This document shows, one piece after another, positions 49,130 to 58,349 of a stretch of DNA of 64,000 nucleotides. Made by a program: the position numbers and the translations under genes. The stretch comes from Devosia sp. Leaf420. Its GTDB lineage: Bacteria; Pseudomonadota; Alphaproteobacteria; Rhizobiales; Devosiaceae. The notes under the pieces were generated by a model, which made no database searches, was not told where the DNA came from, and worked only from the letters and a program-made list of their open reading frames with translations. The stretch covers positions 124,001 to 188,000 of the forward strand of contig NZ_LMQU01000015.1 in the NCBI RefSeq assembly GCF_001425445.1. Reading direction: 5' to 3'. Numbering within the stretch: position 1 is the stretch's first letter; every line of letters starts with the position of its first letter.

Positions 49130-50029
49130 ATGGATCAGGATCTCAACGATCTCAGGGCTTTTGCAACGGTGGCACGGCTCGGCGGTTTCCGCGATGCAGC
49201 CCGGGTGTTGGGCAAGAGTGCATCGAGCCTCAGCGATGCCGTGCGTCGGCTCGAACTTGGCCTTGGAACGCGCCTTCTCAACCGCACCACGCGGAGCGTC
49301 GTGCCCACCGAAGCGGGGCGTGACCTGCTTGGGCGGCTGGAGCCAGCGCTAGAGGAAATTCGGTTGGCGCTCGATGTGGTCAATGCACATCGGGACAAGC
49401 CGATCGGAACGTTGCGGCTCAATGTTCCCACCAGCGCCACCCGCACCGTGTTGCCAGCGATCCTCCCGGCCTTTCTCGCAGCCTATCCCGATATTCGGGT
49501 GGAGATTATCGCCGATGAGAACTTCGTCGATATCCTCGACAGCGGCTGCGACGCGGGCATCCGCTATGAGGAGCGACTGGCACAAGATATGATTGCCGTA
49601 CCTATTGGGCCGCGGGTGCAGCGCTTCGCGCTTGCAGCGTCACCGGATTATCTCGCGCGCCGCGGTACGCCTCAGCATCCGCGCGACTTGCTGGACCATG
49701 CCTGCATCCAGGGCCGCTTCCCGAGTGGCGTCGTCTTTTCGTGGGATTTCGAACGTGACGGCGAAGAGGTCCGCATCGTGCCGAACGGTCCGCTAATCGT
49801 GCAGGCCGGTGCAGCGACCGAACTGGCCATCGATGTCGCCATTGCCGGCTCGGGCATCATCGCCTTGTTCGAAGACTGGCTACGCCCTCACCTTGCCAAC
49901 GGCGCCCTCGTTCCGGTGCTCGAACCATGGTGGACCAGCTTTTCCGGTCCGTTTCTCTATTATCCGGGACGCCGCCTCGTCCCCGCACCCTTGCGCGCAT
50001 TTGTCGATTTTCTTCGGACGCAAAGGTAG
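49130..50029 (+). CDS. LysR family transcriptional regulator
   Basis: Regulator of 299 residues with an N-terminal winged helix (LNDLRAFATVARLGGFRDAARVLGKSASSLSDAVRRLE) and a C-terminal LysR effector domain. It is close to the CrgA-like group (TLRLNVPTSATRTVLPAILPAFLAAYPDIRVEI). It is divergent from the aldo/keto reductase gene, so that gene is the likely target. The effector is unknown. Confidence 0.93.
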   Translation: MDQDLNDLRAFATVARLGGFRDAARVLGKSASSLSDAVRRLELGLGTRLLNRTTRSVVPTEAGRDLLGRLEPALEEIRLALDVVNAHRDKPIGTLRLNVPTSATRTVLPAILPAFLAAYPDIRVEIIADENFVDILDSGCDAGIRYEERLAQDMIAVPIGPRVQRFALAASPDYLARRGTPQHPRDLLDHACIQGRFPSGVVFSWDFERDGEEVRIVPNGPLIVQAGAATELAIDVAIAGSGIIALFEDWLRPHLANGALVPVLEPWWTSFSGPFLYYPGRRLVPAPLRAFVDFLRTQR

Positions 50030-50321
50030 GATGATTCGTTGGTCGATTTGCGCACTGCAGCCGACCGCCCACCATCCTAACTCCGCTGCTTCCCTCCAGA
50101 TTTAGCCTTGGGCAACAGGATCATGCCATCCAAGACGACAATCTCGGAGGCTATATCGCCGCTGGAATTGGTTGCTGACCCCTCACTTTTGCAGCGCGTT
50201 TCGCTCCGTATGCCGCTTCTGCGCTGCCGAAGCTGCGTTAGTACTGATCGCAGCTTTCGTACGCCTGCCGCGATCAACTCTAAGGTGTCGACCAACACCA
50301 TGTTGGCGAGATGGCCGCCCT

Positions 50322-51485
50322 TCATTGCCAATATTGGGCGAGCGTCGTTGGCGTGTGCATGTTGTCGTAGAGATAGCTCCAGAAATCGCTGCGTCGGTCT
50401 TTGGGGACCGTTTTCCAAACCTCGTGCACGGCCAAGTCGCCGCCGTAATAGGCATAAACGAAGGGGGCGCGGAGGTTGTGGTTGAGAAAGGCGAGGCGCG
50501 AGCGCGCGGTGACCGGGTCCTGCAAGGCCTTGTCGGCCGTGATGGGGACAATCTCATCAAGGCTCATGCCCTCGGCGTGCATCATCCAGGCGGCATTGCA
50601 GCGCATCGCGCTGCGGAGGCGTTGCAGGGCAACGCCGAGTTCGTCCTCGGGGCCATCGACCCAATCGAGGAAAAACATGCCATTGTCGGCAATGCCTTCG
50701 AAGAGCGCGCTGCTCGCCGAGCTCGTCACCACCTGGGCGCCGTCGAGTGGCATCCTGCCCTCGGCGACGGCCCGCTCACGCAGGTTCATATGGACGAGGT
50801 GTCCGGGGAAAACCTCGTGCGTTGCCAGGTGCTTGAGCGAGAAGCGGGTGTAGGGAAAGTCTAGGTTCAGCAGCACTTTTCGCGTCGGATAGTCGCAATA
50901 GGCGGAGAAGGGCACGGCGGTGACGCCTTCGGGCTCCATCCATTCGTGTGCGAAGGGATACATGGTAGCGTCGACGCGCTCGCGGCCTTCGAGGATCAAG
51001 CCTTTGAGTTCTGCGAGCACCGCCTCCTTGGGCACGCGGGCCTGGGCTTCCCACCGATTGAAATCGTCGGTGAGACTGCCGCCGGCATAGCCAAGTTCGT
51101 CTAGTTTTTCGCGGATTGTCTGGCGATAGACATCCAGTTCCGCATCCGAGACCAATTGCGTTTTTACGCGGATTTGCCGGGCAACACGGTCGGCGAAGCT
51201 GATCGGCTTTTCTTCGAACGTGGTCACGAGCGCGAGAAGCGAGTCGATCATTTCGGCGACATAGTCGCGGCGAAGCGGCGTTTCGGCCTCGCTGGCATTG
51301 CGGATAGCGAGCGCCTCAAGCTTTTCGCGCGCTTCGGTGTAGTCGCGCAGCCCTATCGGTTCGACTTCTGCCATGGCCACGGGAATGAGGCCTTCCTTAT
51401 CGAGGAAGCCATCGCTGCGGGGTGTCTTGCGATAAAGCGCGTCGATGCCGGCTGTCAGGCCCGCAAGTTCATTGCCGATCAGCAT
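50322..51485 (-). CDS. DUF885 family protein (putative metallopeptidase-like)
   Basis: Protein of 387 residues without a signal peptide. The motif THEVFPGHLVH carries the HExxxGH arrangement seen in DUF885 proteins, which resembles a zinc peptidase site with a Glu further on (EGIADNG, about 45 residues later). The ATG at 51485 follows AGGACG; an open frame continues upstream into the neighbouring gene. It starts ten bases after the aldo/keto reductase stop, so the two form an operon. Family members range from about 350 to 600 residues; this is a short form. The substrate is unknown. Confidence 0.85.
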   Translation of the reverse strand: MLIGNELAGLTAGIDALYRKTPRSDGFLDKEGLIPVAMAEVEPIGLRDYTEAREKLEALAIRNASEAETPLRRDYVAEMIDSLLALVTTFEEKPISFADRVARQIRVKTQLVSDAELDVYRQTIREKLDELGYAGGSLTDDFNRWEAQARVPKEAVLAELKGLILEGRERVDATMYPFAHEWMEPEGVTAVPFSAYCDYPTRKVLLNLDFPYTRFSLKHLATHEVFPGHLVHMNLRERAVAEGRMPLDGAQVVTSSASSALFEGIADNGMFFLDWVDGPEDELGVALQRLRSAMRCNAAWMMHAEGMSLDEIVPITADKALQDPVTARSRLAFLNHNLRAPFVYAYYGGDLAVHEVWKTVPKDRRSDFWSYLYDNMHTPTTLAQYWQ

Positions 51486-51495
51486 GAGAAACGTC

Positions 51496-52467
51496 CTATT
51501 GGTGGCCGGCGACCGGCTTGGGGTGGTAGGGGGCTTCGAGGAGGGCAACGTCTTCGCCGCTGAGTTTCACCTCGAGCGCGGCGACGGCATCATCGAATTG
51601 GTGAAGCTTTGAAATGCCGACGATAGGGGCTGTGATGCCGGGGCGTGTCGCGACCCATGCATAAGCAATCTGGGCCGGTGGGCGGCCATGGCGCTCGGCA
51701 ACGGTCCGGAGGGCTGCAACCACCGCATCATCCTGTTCGCGGGAGCGATCATAGAGCGCGGACGCGGTCTTGTCGGTTTGCGAACGAGTGGTTTCGGTGT
51801 CGGTGCGTGCCGCAAGGCGCCCTCGGGCGAGTGGGCTCCAAGGGATAACGCCAATGCCTTCGGACCGGCAGAGCGGCAGCATTTCGCGTTCTTCTTCGCG
51901 GTAGATCAGGTTGTAGTGCGGCTGCATCGAGACGAACGGGGCCCAGCCATTGGCACGCTGCAAGCCGAGCGTCTTCATGAATTGCCAGGCATGCATTGAG
52001 GAGGCGCCGAGGTAGCGCACCTTGCCCGCGCGCACCACGTCGTTGAGCGCATCCAGCGTTTCCTCGAGCGGGGTGTCGTAGTCGAACCGGTGCAATTGGT
52101 AGAGGTCGATATAGTCGGTGCCGAGGCGTTTCAGGCTGCCATCGACCGCCTCGAAGATGTGCTTCCGCGATAGGCCGCGATCATTGGGGTCGCTGCTCAT
52201 CGGGTTGTAGAGCTTGGTTGCGAGCACGAGCTTTTGGCGCTTTTGCGCGGAGAGGATCTTGCCGACCACCTCTTCGCTTGCGCCCAGCGAATACATATCC
52301 GCGAGGTCAAAGAAGTTAATCCCGAGATCGACGGCCTTGTCGATGATCGGTCGCGTGGCGGCTTCGTCGAGAACCCATGGCGCCCAGGTCGGTGAGCCAA
52401 AGGTCATGCAGCCGAGTGCCAGTCGCGAGACTTTAAGGCCCGTACGGCCCAGGTTGCTATAATCCAT
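51496..52467 (-). CDS. Aldo/keto reductase
   Basis: NADPH-dependent oxidoreductase of 323 residues. The tetrad is complete: Asp in FDLADMY with the Tyr, Lys in ATKLY, and His in YQLHRF. The N-terminus (YSNLGRTGLKVSRLALGCMTFG) matches the YajO/Tas-like group. It begins an operon with the DUF885 gene and is divergent from the GntR-type regulator of the downstream transport operon with about 190 bases between them. Confidence 0.94.
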   Translation of the reverse strand: MDYSNLGRTGLKVSRLALGCMTFGSPTWAPWVLDEAATRPIIDKAVDLGINFFDLADMYSLGASEEVVGKILSAQKRQKLVLATKLYNPMSSDPNDRGLSRKHIFEAVDGSLKRLGTDYIDLYQLHRFDYDTPLEETLDALNDVVRAGKVRYLGASSMHAWQFMKTLGLQRANGWAPFVSMQPHYNLIYREEEREMLPLCRSEGIGVIPWSPLARGRLAARTDTETTRSQTDKTASALYDRSREQDDAVVAALRTVAERHGRPPAQIAYAWVATRPGITAPIVGISKLHQFDDAVAALEVKLSGEDVALLEAPYHPKPVAGHQ

Positions 52468-52657
52468 TAGTACACCTTCAGCAGGAAAACATGATCGGTT
52501 CGTCTGCGGCGGCTTAACTTACCGCAGATTTTCGCGTGATTTCATCCATTTGTGCACATTCAAACAGCGAAATCAAACGCTGTACAAAAAAATTGCATGC
52601 CCACTTGCGATGTAGAGAACGCGCGGTTACGGTCAGTGTATCAAAGTGGTAGAACAC

Positions 52658-53662
52658 ATGTTTACGATAGACGCGTCCAGCATCGACAAGTCGCTTCCCG
52701 TTCCGGTGGGGACGCAACTGCATGGCCTTTTGAGCTATATGCTTGCGTTCAGCGACATGCCTTATGGCACCAAGCTGCAGTCGGTCAGGCAGTTGGCGAG
52801 CGAGATCGGCATCGCGCCGATGACCGTTAGTCAGGTCTATCAGCAGCTGCGCGATGAGGGCCTGATCGAGATGCGGGCGGGACTTGGCGCTTTTACCGCA
52901 CGCGATCCCCTGGCTGCGGCAGGCTCCGGCCAGCCGATCAATGCGTTGCGCGGTGATATCGAGGCGATCCTGGCCAAGGCCGAGGCGCTCGGCGTGTCTT
53001 CGATGGCGCTTGTCTCGATGATCAATGCTGGCGCGCAGATGCGACGCCCGACCACCGGGCTCAATATCGTTTTTGTCTGTATTTTCGAGGGGCCGGGCCG
53101 CGACTATGTCGAGGAAATCCGTCCGACGCTTGCGAGCAACGACCATATCGATCTCGTCACGCTCGACAGCATTCGCGAAGACGGTCCACAGCGCCGCGCC
53201 TGTGCCGCTGCCGATATCGTCTTGACCTTCGGGCACAGGGAAGCGGAGGTCCGTGCGCTGGTCGAGGGTGGGGAAGTGCTCGGCCTGCGGTTCATTCCGT
53301 CCCAGCGCACGCGGCAGAACCTGGCCGGGCTCGACTCCCGGTCGCGCGTCGCTGCCGTCACCCACTTCAAGGAATATATCGCGATCATGCGTCCAAGCGT
53401 GCGTGAGTTTGCCCCGCATATCTCGGATATCCGCGTCACCTGGTCTTCGGCCGATGATCTGGCCGAGGTGATCGCCGGCTCGGATGCGGTGGTCTATGCC
53501 TCGGGCGCCGATCATGTGGCCCAACTCGTGCGGCCCGGCGTCCAATGTTTCGAATATCGCCATGCGCCGGATTCCGGCGCGCTCGACACCATTCTGGCCC
53601 CGCGGCTCGCCGATCTCAGGCGCGCCAAGGGCGGTCAGCTCGCGGGCCGACTATCCGCTTAA
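52658..53662 (+). CDS. GntR-type transcriptional regulator with a substrate-binding-like C-terminal domain
   Basis: Regulator of about 334 residues. The winged helix (LPYGTKLQSVRQLASEIGIAPMTVSQVYQQLRDEGLIEMRAGLGAF pattern, near residues 35-85) is of the GntR class. The C-terminal part (about 130-334) resembles a two-lobed ligand-binding fold without a membrane or signal segment, and it does not match the FadR, HutC or MocR types clearly. The ATG at 52658 is used; a GTG at 52646 is possible and neither has a strong ribosome site. It is 24 bases upstream of the binding-protein gene and therefore the first gene of the transport and hydrolase operon it probably controls. Confidence 0.82.
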   Translation: MFTIDASSIDKSLPVPVGTQLHGLLSYMLAFSDMPYGTKLQSVRQLASEIGIAPMTVSQVYQQLRDEGLIEMRAGLGAFTARDPLAAAGSGQPINALRGDIEAILAKAEALGVSSMALVSMINAGAQMRRPTTGLNIVFVCIFEGPGRDYVEEIRPTLASNDHIDLVTLDSIREDGPQRRACAAADIVLTFGHREAEVRALVEGGEVLGLRFIPSQRTRQNLAGLDSRSRVAAVTHFKEYIAIMRPSVREFAPHISDIRVTWSSADDLAEVIAGSDAVVYASGADHVAQLVRPGVQCFEYRHAPDSGALDTILAPRLADLRRAKGGQLAGRLSA

Positions 53663-53686
53663 TTAGTCAAAGCAAGGGAACAGGGA

Positions 53687-55225
53687 ATGAGAAAACTACT
53701 TTTGACGACCAGCGCTCTTGTCGCGCTGAGCATGCTGCCGATGCAGGAGATCGTCGCGCAGGATCAGGACACGCTCATCGTGGGGATGGACGTGGACGCC
53801 GGTACGCTCGATCCGCGCCTGATGCGCGACACCACTGCCTCGCGCACCGCTGACCTCATCTATTCCGGCCTCGTCCACATCACCCCGAGCCTCGAGCCGG
53901 TGCCGGACCTCGCCGAAAGCTGGGAAACGCCGGATCCGCAGACGTTCATTTTCAAGCTGCGGCCGGACCTCAAATTCTCGGACGGTAGCCCGCTGACGGC
54001 CGACGATGTCGTCTTCACGTATACGACGCTGATCGACCCCGATCTCAATGCACCAAGCCGTGCGCTCTACGCGCCGATCTCGGCTGTCGAAGCCGTCGAT
54101 CCGCAGACGGTCAAGTTTACGCTTTCGGCGCCCTATGCGCCGCTTCTCACCTATCTCGATATCGGCATCATTCCCAAGGCGCTTGTCGAAGGCGGCACTG
54201 ATATCGCGCTCAATCCGGTCGGTGCGGGGCCGATGAAGCTCGTCTCGTGGAATCGTGGCAGCGAGATCGTGCTCGAAGCCAATGAAAATTACTGGCGCGG
54301 TGCACCGACCATCGAAAACGTGACGCTGAAAATTATCGGCGACAATTCGGCCCGCTCGCAGGCTTTCGAAGCCGGCGATCTCGACGTCATTCAGTCTCCG
54401 CTCGCCCCTCAGGATATCGAGCGCCTCGCAGCCGACGATCGTTTCGGCAATGTCATCACCGCGGGCCTCGGCGTCAATTACCTCAATTTCAACGTCAAGG
54501 ATCCGCTGCTCGCAGATCCGAAGATGCGCCAGGCCTTTGCCAAGCTCGTCGATCAGACGACGATGGTTGCGGACATCTATCAGGGAGTCGATCAGGAAGC
54601 GCATTCGATCATCCTGCCCTCGTCCTGGGCCTATCTGGACACCATTGCGCAACCGACCTTCGACATGGAAGGGGCCATCGCCCAGTTCAACGAGCTTGGC
54701 TGGACCGATAGCAATGGCGACGGCATCCTCGACAAGGACGGTAAGGACCTCGAAGTGGTTCTTTCGACCCACAGCGAAGACACCAACCGCGTGCAGACCG
54801 TCGAATTCCTCCAGGCCATGTTCGAGTCGGCTGGGGTTAAGGCAACGGCGCAGATCACCGACTGGCCGTCTTTCTCGACCAACTATGTGCAGCAGGGTAA
54901 GCACCAGATCGCGCTGCTCGGCTGGCTCAACATCGTCGATCCCGATCGCCTGATGTTTGCCCAGCTCTCGACCGGCGGGCCGACCAATTGGGGTGGTTAC
55001 TCCAATCCCGAAGTCGATGCGCTGCTGCAGGAAGGCCGTTCGACCCTCGATCAGGCTGGCCGTGCCGCTGCCTATCAGAAGGCTGCGACGATCTTGGCGG
55101 AAGAGCTGCCCTATTACATCATCTCGGCCCAGGGCTATCAGCTGTTCTACGCCAAGGACCTGCCCGTCGAAGTCCAGGCGACACCGCGCGGCAATCTGCG
55201 TGGCCTGATCGGCCTCACCGACTGA
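53687..55225 (+). CDS. ABC transporter substrate-binding protein, family 5 (Opp/Dpp type)
   Basis: Periplasmic binding protein of 512 residues with a signal peptide (KLLLTTSALVALSMLPMQEIVAQ). The family motifs DLAESWETPDPQTFIFKLR, LKFSDGSPLTADDVVFTY and NPVGAGPMKLVSW are present. AAGGGAACAGGGA provides the ribosome site. A stable hairpin follows the stop, as is common where the binding protein must be made in excess over the permeases. It serves the permeases and ATPases encoded further on in the operon. The ligand is unknown; the linked hydrolases suggest a peptide-like or acylated amino compound. Confidence 0.95.
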   Translation: MRKLLLTTSALVALSMLPMQEIVAQDQDTLIVGMDVDAGTLDPRLMRDTTASRTADLIYSGLVHITPSLEPVPDLAESWETPDPQTFIFKLRPDLKFSDGSPLTADDVVFTYTTLIDPDLNAPSRALYAPISAVEAVDPQTVKFTLSAPYAPLLTYLDIGIIPKALVEGGTDIALNPVGAGPMKLVSWNRGSEIVLEANENYWRGAPTIENVTLKIIGDNSARSQAFEAGDLDVIQSPLAPQDIERLAADDRFGNVITAGLGVNYLNFNVKDPLLADPKMRQAFAKLVDQTTMVADIYQGVDQEAHSIILPSSWAYLDTIAQPTFDMEGAIAQFNELGWTDSNGDGILDKDGKDLEVVLSTHSEDTNRVQTVEFLQAMFESAGVKATAQITDWPSFSTNYVQQGKHQIALLGWLNIVDPDRLMFAQLSTGGPTNWGGYSNPEVDALLQEGRSTLDQAGRAAAYQKAATILAEELPYYIISAQGYQLFYAKDLPVEVQATPRGNLRGLIGLTD

Positions 55226-55236
55226 TTGAGACCATC

Positions 55237-55262
55237 CCGGCCGGCGCTTCTGTGCTGGCCGG
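55237..55262 (+). promoter_or_regulatory. Stable intercistronic hairpin after the binding-protein gene
   Basis: CCGGCCGGC pairs with GCTGGCCGG (nine pairs, one G-U) around an 8-base loop, 11 bases after the stop. There is no U-tract, so it is more likely an mRNA 3'-end stabiliser or partial attenuator than a terminator. Confidence 0.55.
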
Positions 55263-55289
55263 CCTCATGCCCATTCCAAGGACATCGCC

Positions 55290-56462
55290 ATGGCCTTCTC
55301 CCAGCGCCTCAGCGCCGACTATTACGCCTCCGTCCATCGCGATATCCGTGCGCGGATGGCCGAAGACGGCGTCGACGTGCTGCTGCTCGATTCCAATGAC
55401 GACGTCATCTATACGACCGGTTTTTCCCACTACACGACCGAACGCCCCGTCGTCTTTGCGCTGACGCAGACCGACGTCTATCTGCTGATCCCCGAACTCG
55501 AACGCCACCATGCGCTCGACCAGAAGACCGCGGCGGAGCTCGTCGTTTACTTCGAATTCCCCGGCCGCGATCGTCCCTTCGCCGTCCTTGCCCGCACCCT
55601 CGGCGACATCAAGGGGACCGTGGCGCACTCGCCTGGCATCTCGCTGGCCCGCGTGGGCCAGATCGAAAGTGCATTCCCCAATGCCAAGGTGACGGCGTCT
55701 GGCATCGTCGGAAAAATGCGCCTGACCAAGCGTCCAGAAGAACTGGTGCTGCAGCGCGAAGCCGCGCGGATCTCCGATTCGATGGTGAGCGCAGGCGTTG
55801 CTGTCATCGACGAGGCGCTGCGCAGCGGCAAGACCATGCCGACCGAAATCGAGATCGAGGCCCATATCATTCGCCACGCGCTCGACACGATGTATCGCGA
55901 GCACGAGGACATCATGCTCGTCCAGGGCATTGCCGGCGGTCTCGTTTATTCCGGCCTGCGCTCGGCTTTTCCACATGGCATGCCGACCGGGCATCGCCCG
56001 CAGCGCGGCGAAAGCATGATCCTCTCGCTCGGTTGCCGGGTTGGCGGGCGCGCTGCTGAAAGCGAGCGCACCTTTATCCTCGGCGAACCCAGCAAAGAGC
56101 AGGAACGCATCTACAATCTTGCCCAGGAAGCCCAGGCCATCGGAACGGCCGGGCTCGTTGCCGGCGCCACCTGCGCTTCGGCCGATGATCGGGCGCTCGG
56201 TTTTATCCGCGAGCAGGGGGGCGGGCAATATTGCCTCCATCGCGTCGGCCACGGCATGGGCGTGATGTTCCACGAGCCGCCATGGGTGGAAGGCGGCGAC
56301 GATACTGTGCTCGTGCCCAACATGGTGTGCTCGTCCGAGCCTGCACTCTATGTCCCCGGCCTTGGCGGTTTCCGCCTCGCCGATACGGTGCTCGTCACCG
56401 AAAATGGTCCAGACAGTCTCACCAAATTTCCGCGCAAACTCGACGAGGTGATCCTTGGTTGA
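55290..56462 (+). CDS. M24 (creatinase/aminopeptidase P fold) hydrolase lacking canonical metal ligands
   Basis: Protein of 390 residues with a creatinase-like N-terminal domain (about 1-145) and a pita-bread C-terminal domain. Of the five metal ligands of aminopeptidases, only His321 (GHGMG) and Glu350 (SSEP) remain. The first Asp is Ser246 (LSLG), the second is Glu257 (AESERT) and the last Glu is Ala364 (FRLADT). The Ser-Leu and Glu-Arg-Thr pattern resembles metal-free members such as creatinase; ectoine hydrolase (DoeA/EutD) also departs from the canonical ligand set. It is thus probably an amidino-, lactam- or cyclic-amide hydrolase rather than a proline peptidase. It lies in an operon with a Dpp-type transporter and an AstE/AspA-type deacylase; DoeA and DoeB show the same family pairing in ectoine breakdown. 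Confidence 0.88.
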   Translation: MAFSQRLSADYYASVHRDIRARMAEDGVDVLLLDSNDDVIYTTGFSHYTTERPVVFALTQTDVYLLIPELERHHALDQKTAAELVVYFEFPGRDRPFAVLARTLGDIKGTVAHSPGISLARVGQIESAFPNAKVTASGIVGKMRLTKRPEELVLQREAARISDSMVSAGVAVIDEALRSGKTMPTEIEIEAHIIRHALDTMYREHEDIMLVQGIAGGLVYSGLRSAFPHGMPTGHRPQRGESMILSLGCRVGGRAAESERTFILGEPSKEQERIYNLAQEAQAIGTAGLVAGATCASADDRALGFIREQGGGQYCLHRVGHGMGVMFHEPPWVEGGDDTVLVPNMVCSSEPALYVPGLGGFRLADTVLVTENGPDSLTKFPRKLDEVILG

Positions 56463-56486
56463 GCGCAACTCCGACACACAAGGGCA

Positions 56487-57473
56487 ATGCCGATGCTAGC
56501 CTATGTCATCCGCCGGCTGCTGCTGCTGATCCCCATGGCCATCGGCATGGTGGTGGTCACCTTTGGTCTCCTGTTGATCATCCCGGGTGATCCGGCCGCC
56601 GTGCTGCTCGGCCAGGACGCGACGCCGGAAGCCATCGCCAACCTGCGCAATACTTTGGGGCTGAATGACCCCTGGTATATCCGCCTTTGGGACTATTTCG
56701 CTGCTCTGTTGCAAGGCGATATGGGACGCTCGATCTTCCAGAATCAGCCGGTCGCCGAGATTATCTTTGGGCGCCTCGGCGCGACCATCGAACTTGCCGT
56801 CGTGGCGCTGCTTCTCGCCACCCTGATCGGACTGACGCTGGGCGTCCTCGCCGCTATTCGTCAGGGTTCGTGGATCGACACCGTCACCATGCTCTTTGCC
56901 CAGCTTGGCGTGTCCATGCCGGTTTATTGGCTCGGTCTGTTGCTCATGCTGCTCTTTGCCGTTCAGCTTGGTTGGCTGCCATCCATCGGTCGTGGCGTGC
57001 CACTGCCGGAAGCATTCCTGGCGGCTGTCACCGGACGCCCGCAAGTGCTCTGGGATTCCATCAGCCATATTGCCCTGCCGGCATTGGCGCTGGCGGCGAA
57101 CTCGGCGGCCATCATCTCGCGTCTCGTGCGCGCCTCGATGCTCGAAGTGCTGCGCGAGGACTTCGTGCGCACCGCCTATGCCAAGGGGCTTCGCAGGGGG
57201 CGCGTCGTGATCCGTCATGCCCTGCGCAATGCGCTTCTCCCGGTTCTCAGTGTGATCGGCCTTCGCTTCGGTGCTCTACTTGGCGGGGCAGTTCTCACCG
57301 AATCCATCTTTGCCTGGCCGGGCCTCGGACAGCTCACCATTGCTGCGATCTCGCAACGTGACCTGCCGCTGATCCAGGGAATCGTGCTCACCTTCGCCAT
57401 CGTCTTCGCGCTTGTGAACCTCGTGGTGGATCTTCTTTACGCAGCGGTCGACCCGCGCATTCGGCTCGGGTGA
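56487..57473 (+). CDS. ABC transporter permease, Dpp B type
   Basis: Inner-membrane permease of 328 residues. The opening (MLAYVIRRLLLLIPMAIGMVVVTFGLLLIIPGDPA) is the classic DppB N-terminus with its GDPA motif, and the EAA loop reads RTAYAKGLRRGRVVIRHALRNA. It follows the M24 gene by 24 bases and overlaps the next permease. Confidence 0.96.
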   Translation: MPMLAYVIRRLLLLIPMAIGMVVVTFGLLLIIPGDPAAVLLGQDATPEAIANLRNTLGLNDPWYIRLWDYFAALLQGDMGRSIFQNQPVAEIIFGRLGATIELAVVALLLATLIGLTLGVLAAIRQGSWIDTVTMLFAQLGVSMPVYWLGLLLMLLFAVQLGWLPSIGRGVPLPEAFLAAVTGRPQVLWDSISHIALPALALAANSAAIISRLVRASMLEVLREDFVRTAYAKGLRRGRVVIRHALRNALLPVLSVIGLRFGALLGGAVLTESIFAWPGLGQLTIAAISQRDLPLIQGIVLTFAIVFALVNLVVDLLYAAVDPRIRLG

Positions 57474-58333
57474 TGACCATGCGTATGCCAAAAGCCTTCA
57501 CCAATGTCTCGCTCGTCGTCGGCGCATTGATCTCGCTGACCATCATCCTTCTTGCCATCTTCGCACCCTTTGTCGCGACCCATGGCATAGAGCAGATGGA
57601 TATGCGCAATCGCTTCGACGGTCCGACGCTCGAGCATATTCTCGGCACCGACAATTTCGGCCGCGACCTCTGGTCTCGTCTGGTTTTCGGCGCCCGCATC
57701 TCGCTGACCATCGCCGTCATCGCGGTTGCGGTCTCGGCTGCCATTGGTACGGTCGTTGGGCTGGTTGCGGGGTATTTCGGTGGCTGGGTCGATCAAGTCC
57801 TGATGCGGATCACCGACATTTTCCTCGGTTTTCCAGCAATCGTCCTCGCGCTCGCCATCGTTGCGGTGCTTGGCCCAGGCATCACCAATGTGGCGCTTGC
57901 CATTATCGTCGTCGCCTGGACCGAATATGCCCGCGTCGTGCGCTCGACCACACTCGTCCTGCGCGAACAGAACTACGTGCAGGCGGCCAAGGCGCTGGGC
58001 GCGAGCCCGATGCGCATCATCTTCAGGGAAATCCTGCCCAACGCCCTTGGGCCGATCATCGTCCTCGCTTCGCTTGGCCTCGGCACCGCGATCATTTCGG
58101 AATCGGCGCTGAGTTTTCTCGGCTTCGGCCTGCCGCCGCCGGCCCCGACCTGGGGGTGGACCCTTGCCTATGGCACCCGCTTCATGCGCGACGCGCCCTG
58201 GCTCTCAATCATTTCGGGCGCGACCATCATGGTGACCGTGCTCGGCTTCAATCTCCTCGGCGATGGTCTGCGCGATGTGCTCGACCCGCGCCAGCTCTCT
58301 CGCGGCGGCGGCAAATCCGCCAAGGCAAAGTAA
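57473..58333 (+). CDS. ABC transporter permease, Dpp C type
   Basis: Inner-membrane permease of about 286 residues. It shows GTDNFGRDLWSRLVFGARISL, the DppC hallmark, and an EAA loop at QAAKALGASPMRIIFREILPN. Starts are possible at 57473 and 57479; the former overlaps the stop of the upstream permease gene. The AstE-type gene follows after 16 bases. Confidence 0.95.
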   Translation: MTMRMPKAFTNVSLVVGALISLTIILLAIFAPFVATHGIEQMDMRNRFDGPTLEHILGTDNFGRDLWSRLVFGARISLTIAVIAVAVSAAIGTVVGLVAGYFGGWVDQVLMRITDIFLGFPAIVLALAIVAVLGPGITNVALAIIVVAWTEYARVVRSTTLVLREQNYVQAAKALGASPMRIIFREILPNALGPIIVLASLGLGTAIISESALSFLGFGLPPPAPTWGWTLAYGTRFMRDAPWLSIISGATIMVTVLGFNLLGDGLRDVLDPRQLSRGGGKSAKAK

Positions 58334-58349
58334 CTAAAGGAATTCTTTC

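Noticed and set aside
50077..50418. A 113-codon open frame on the minus strand partly in the gap 50030-50321.
   Set aside because: It overlaps the 3' end of the DUF885 gene, has a basic, low-complexity make-up and no recognisable family. It could be a gene remnant, but I cannot support it. The 292-base gap otherwise shows nothing clear.
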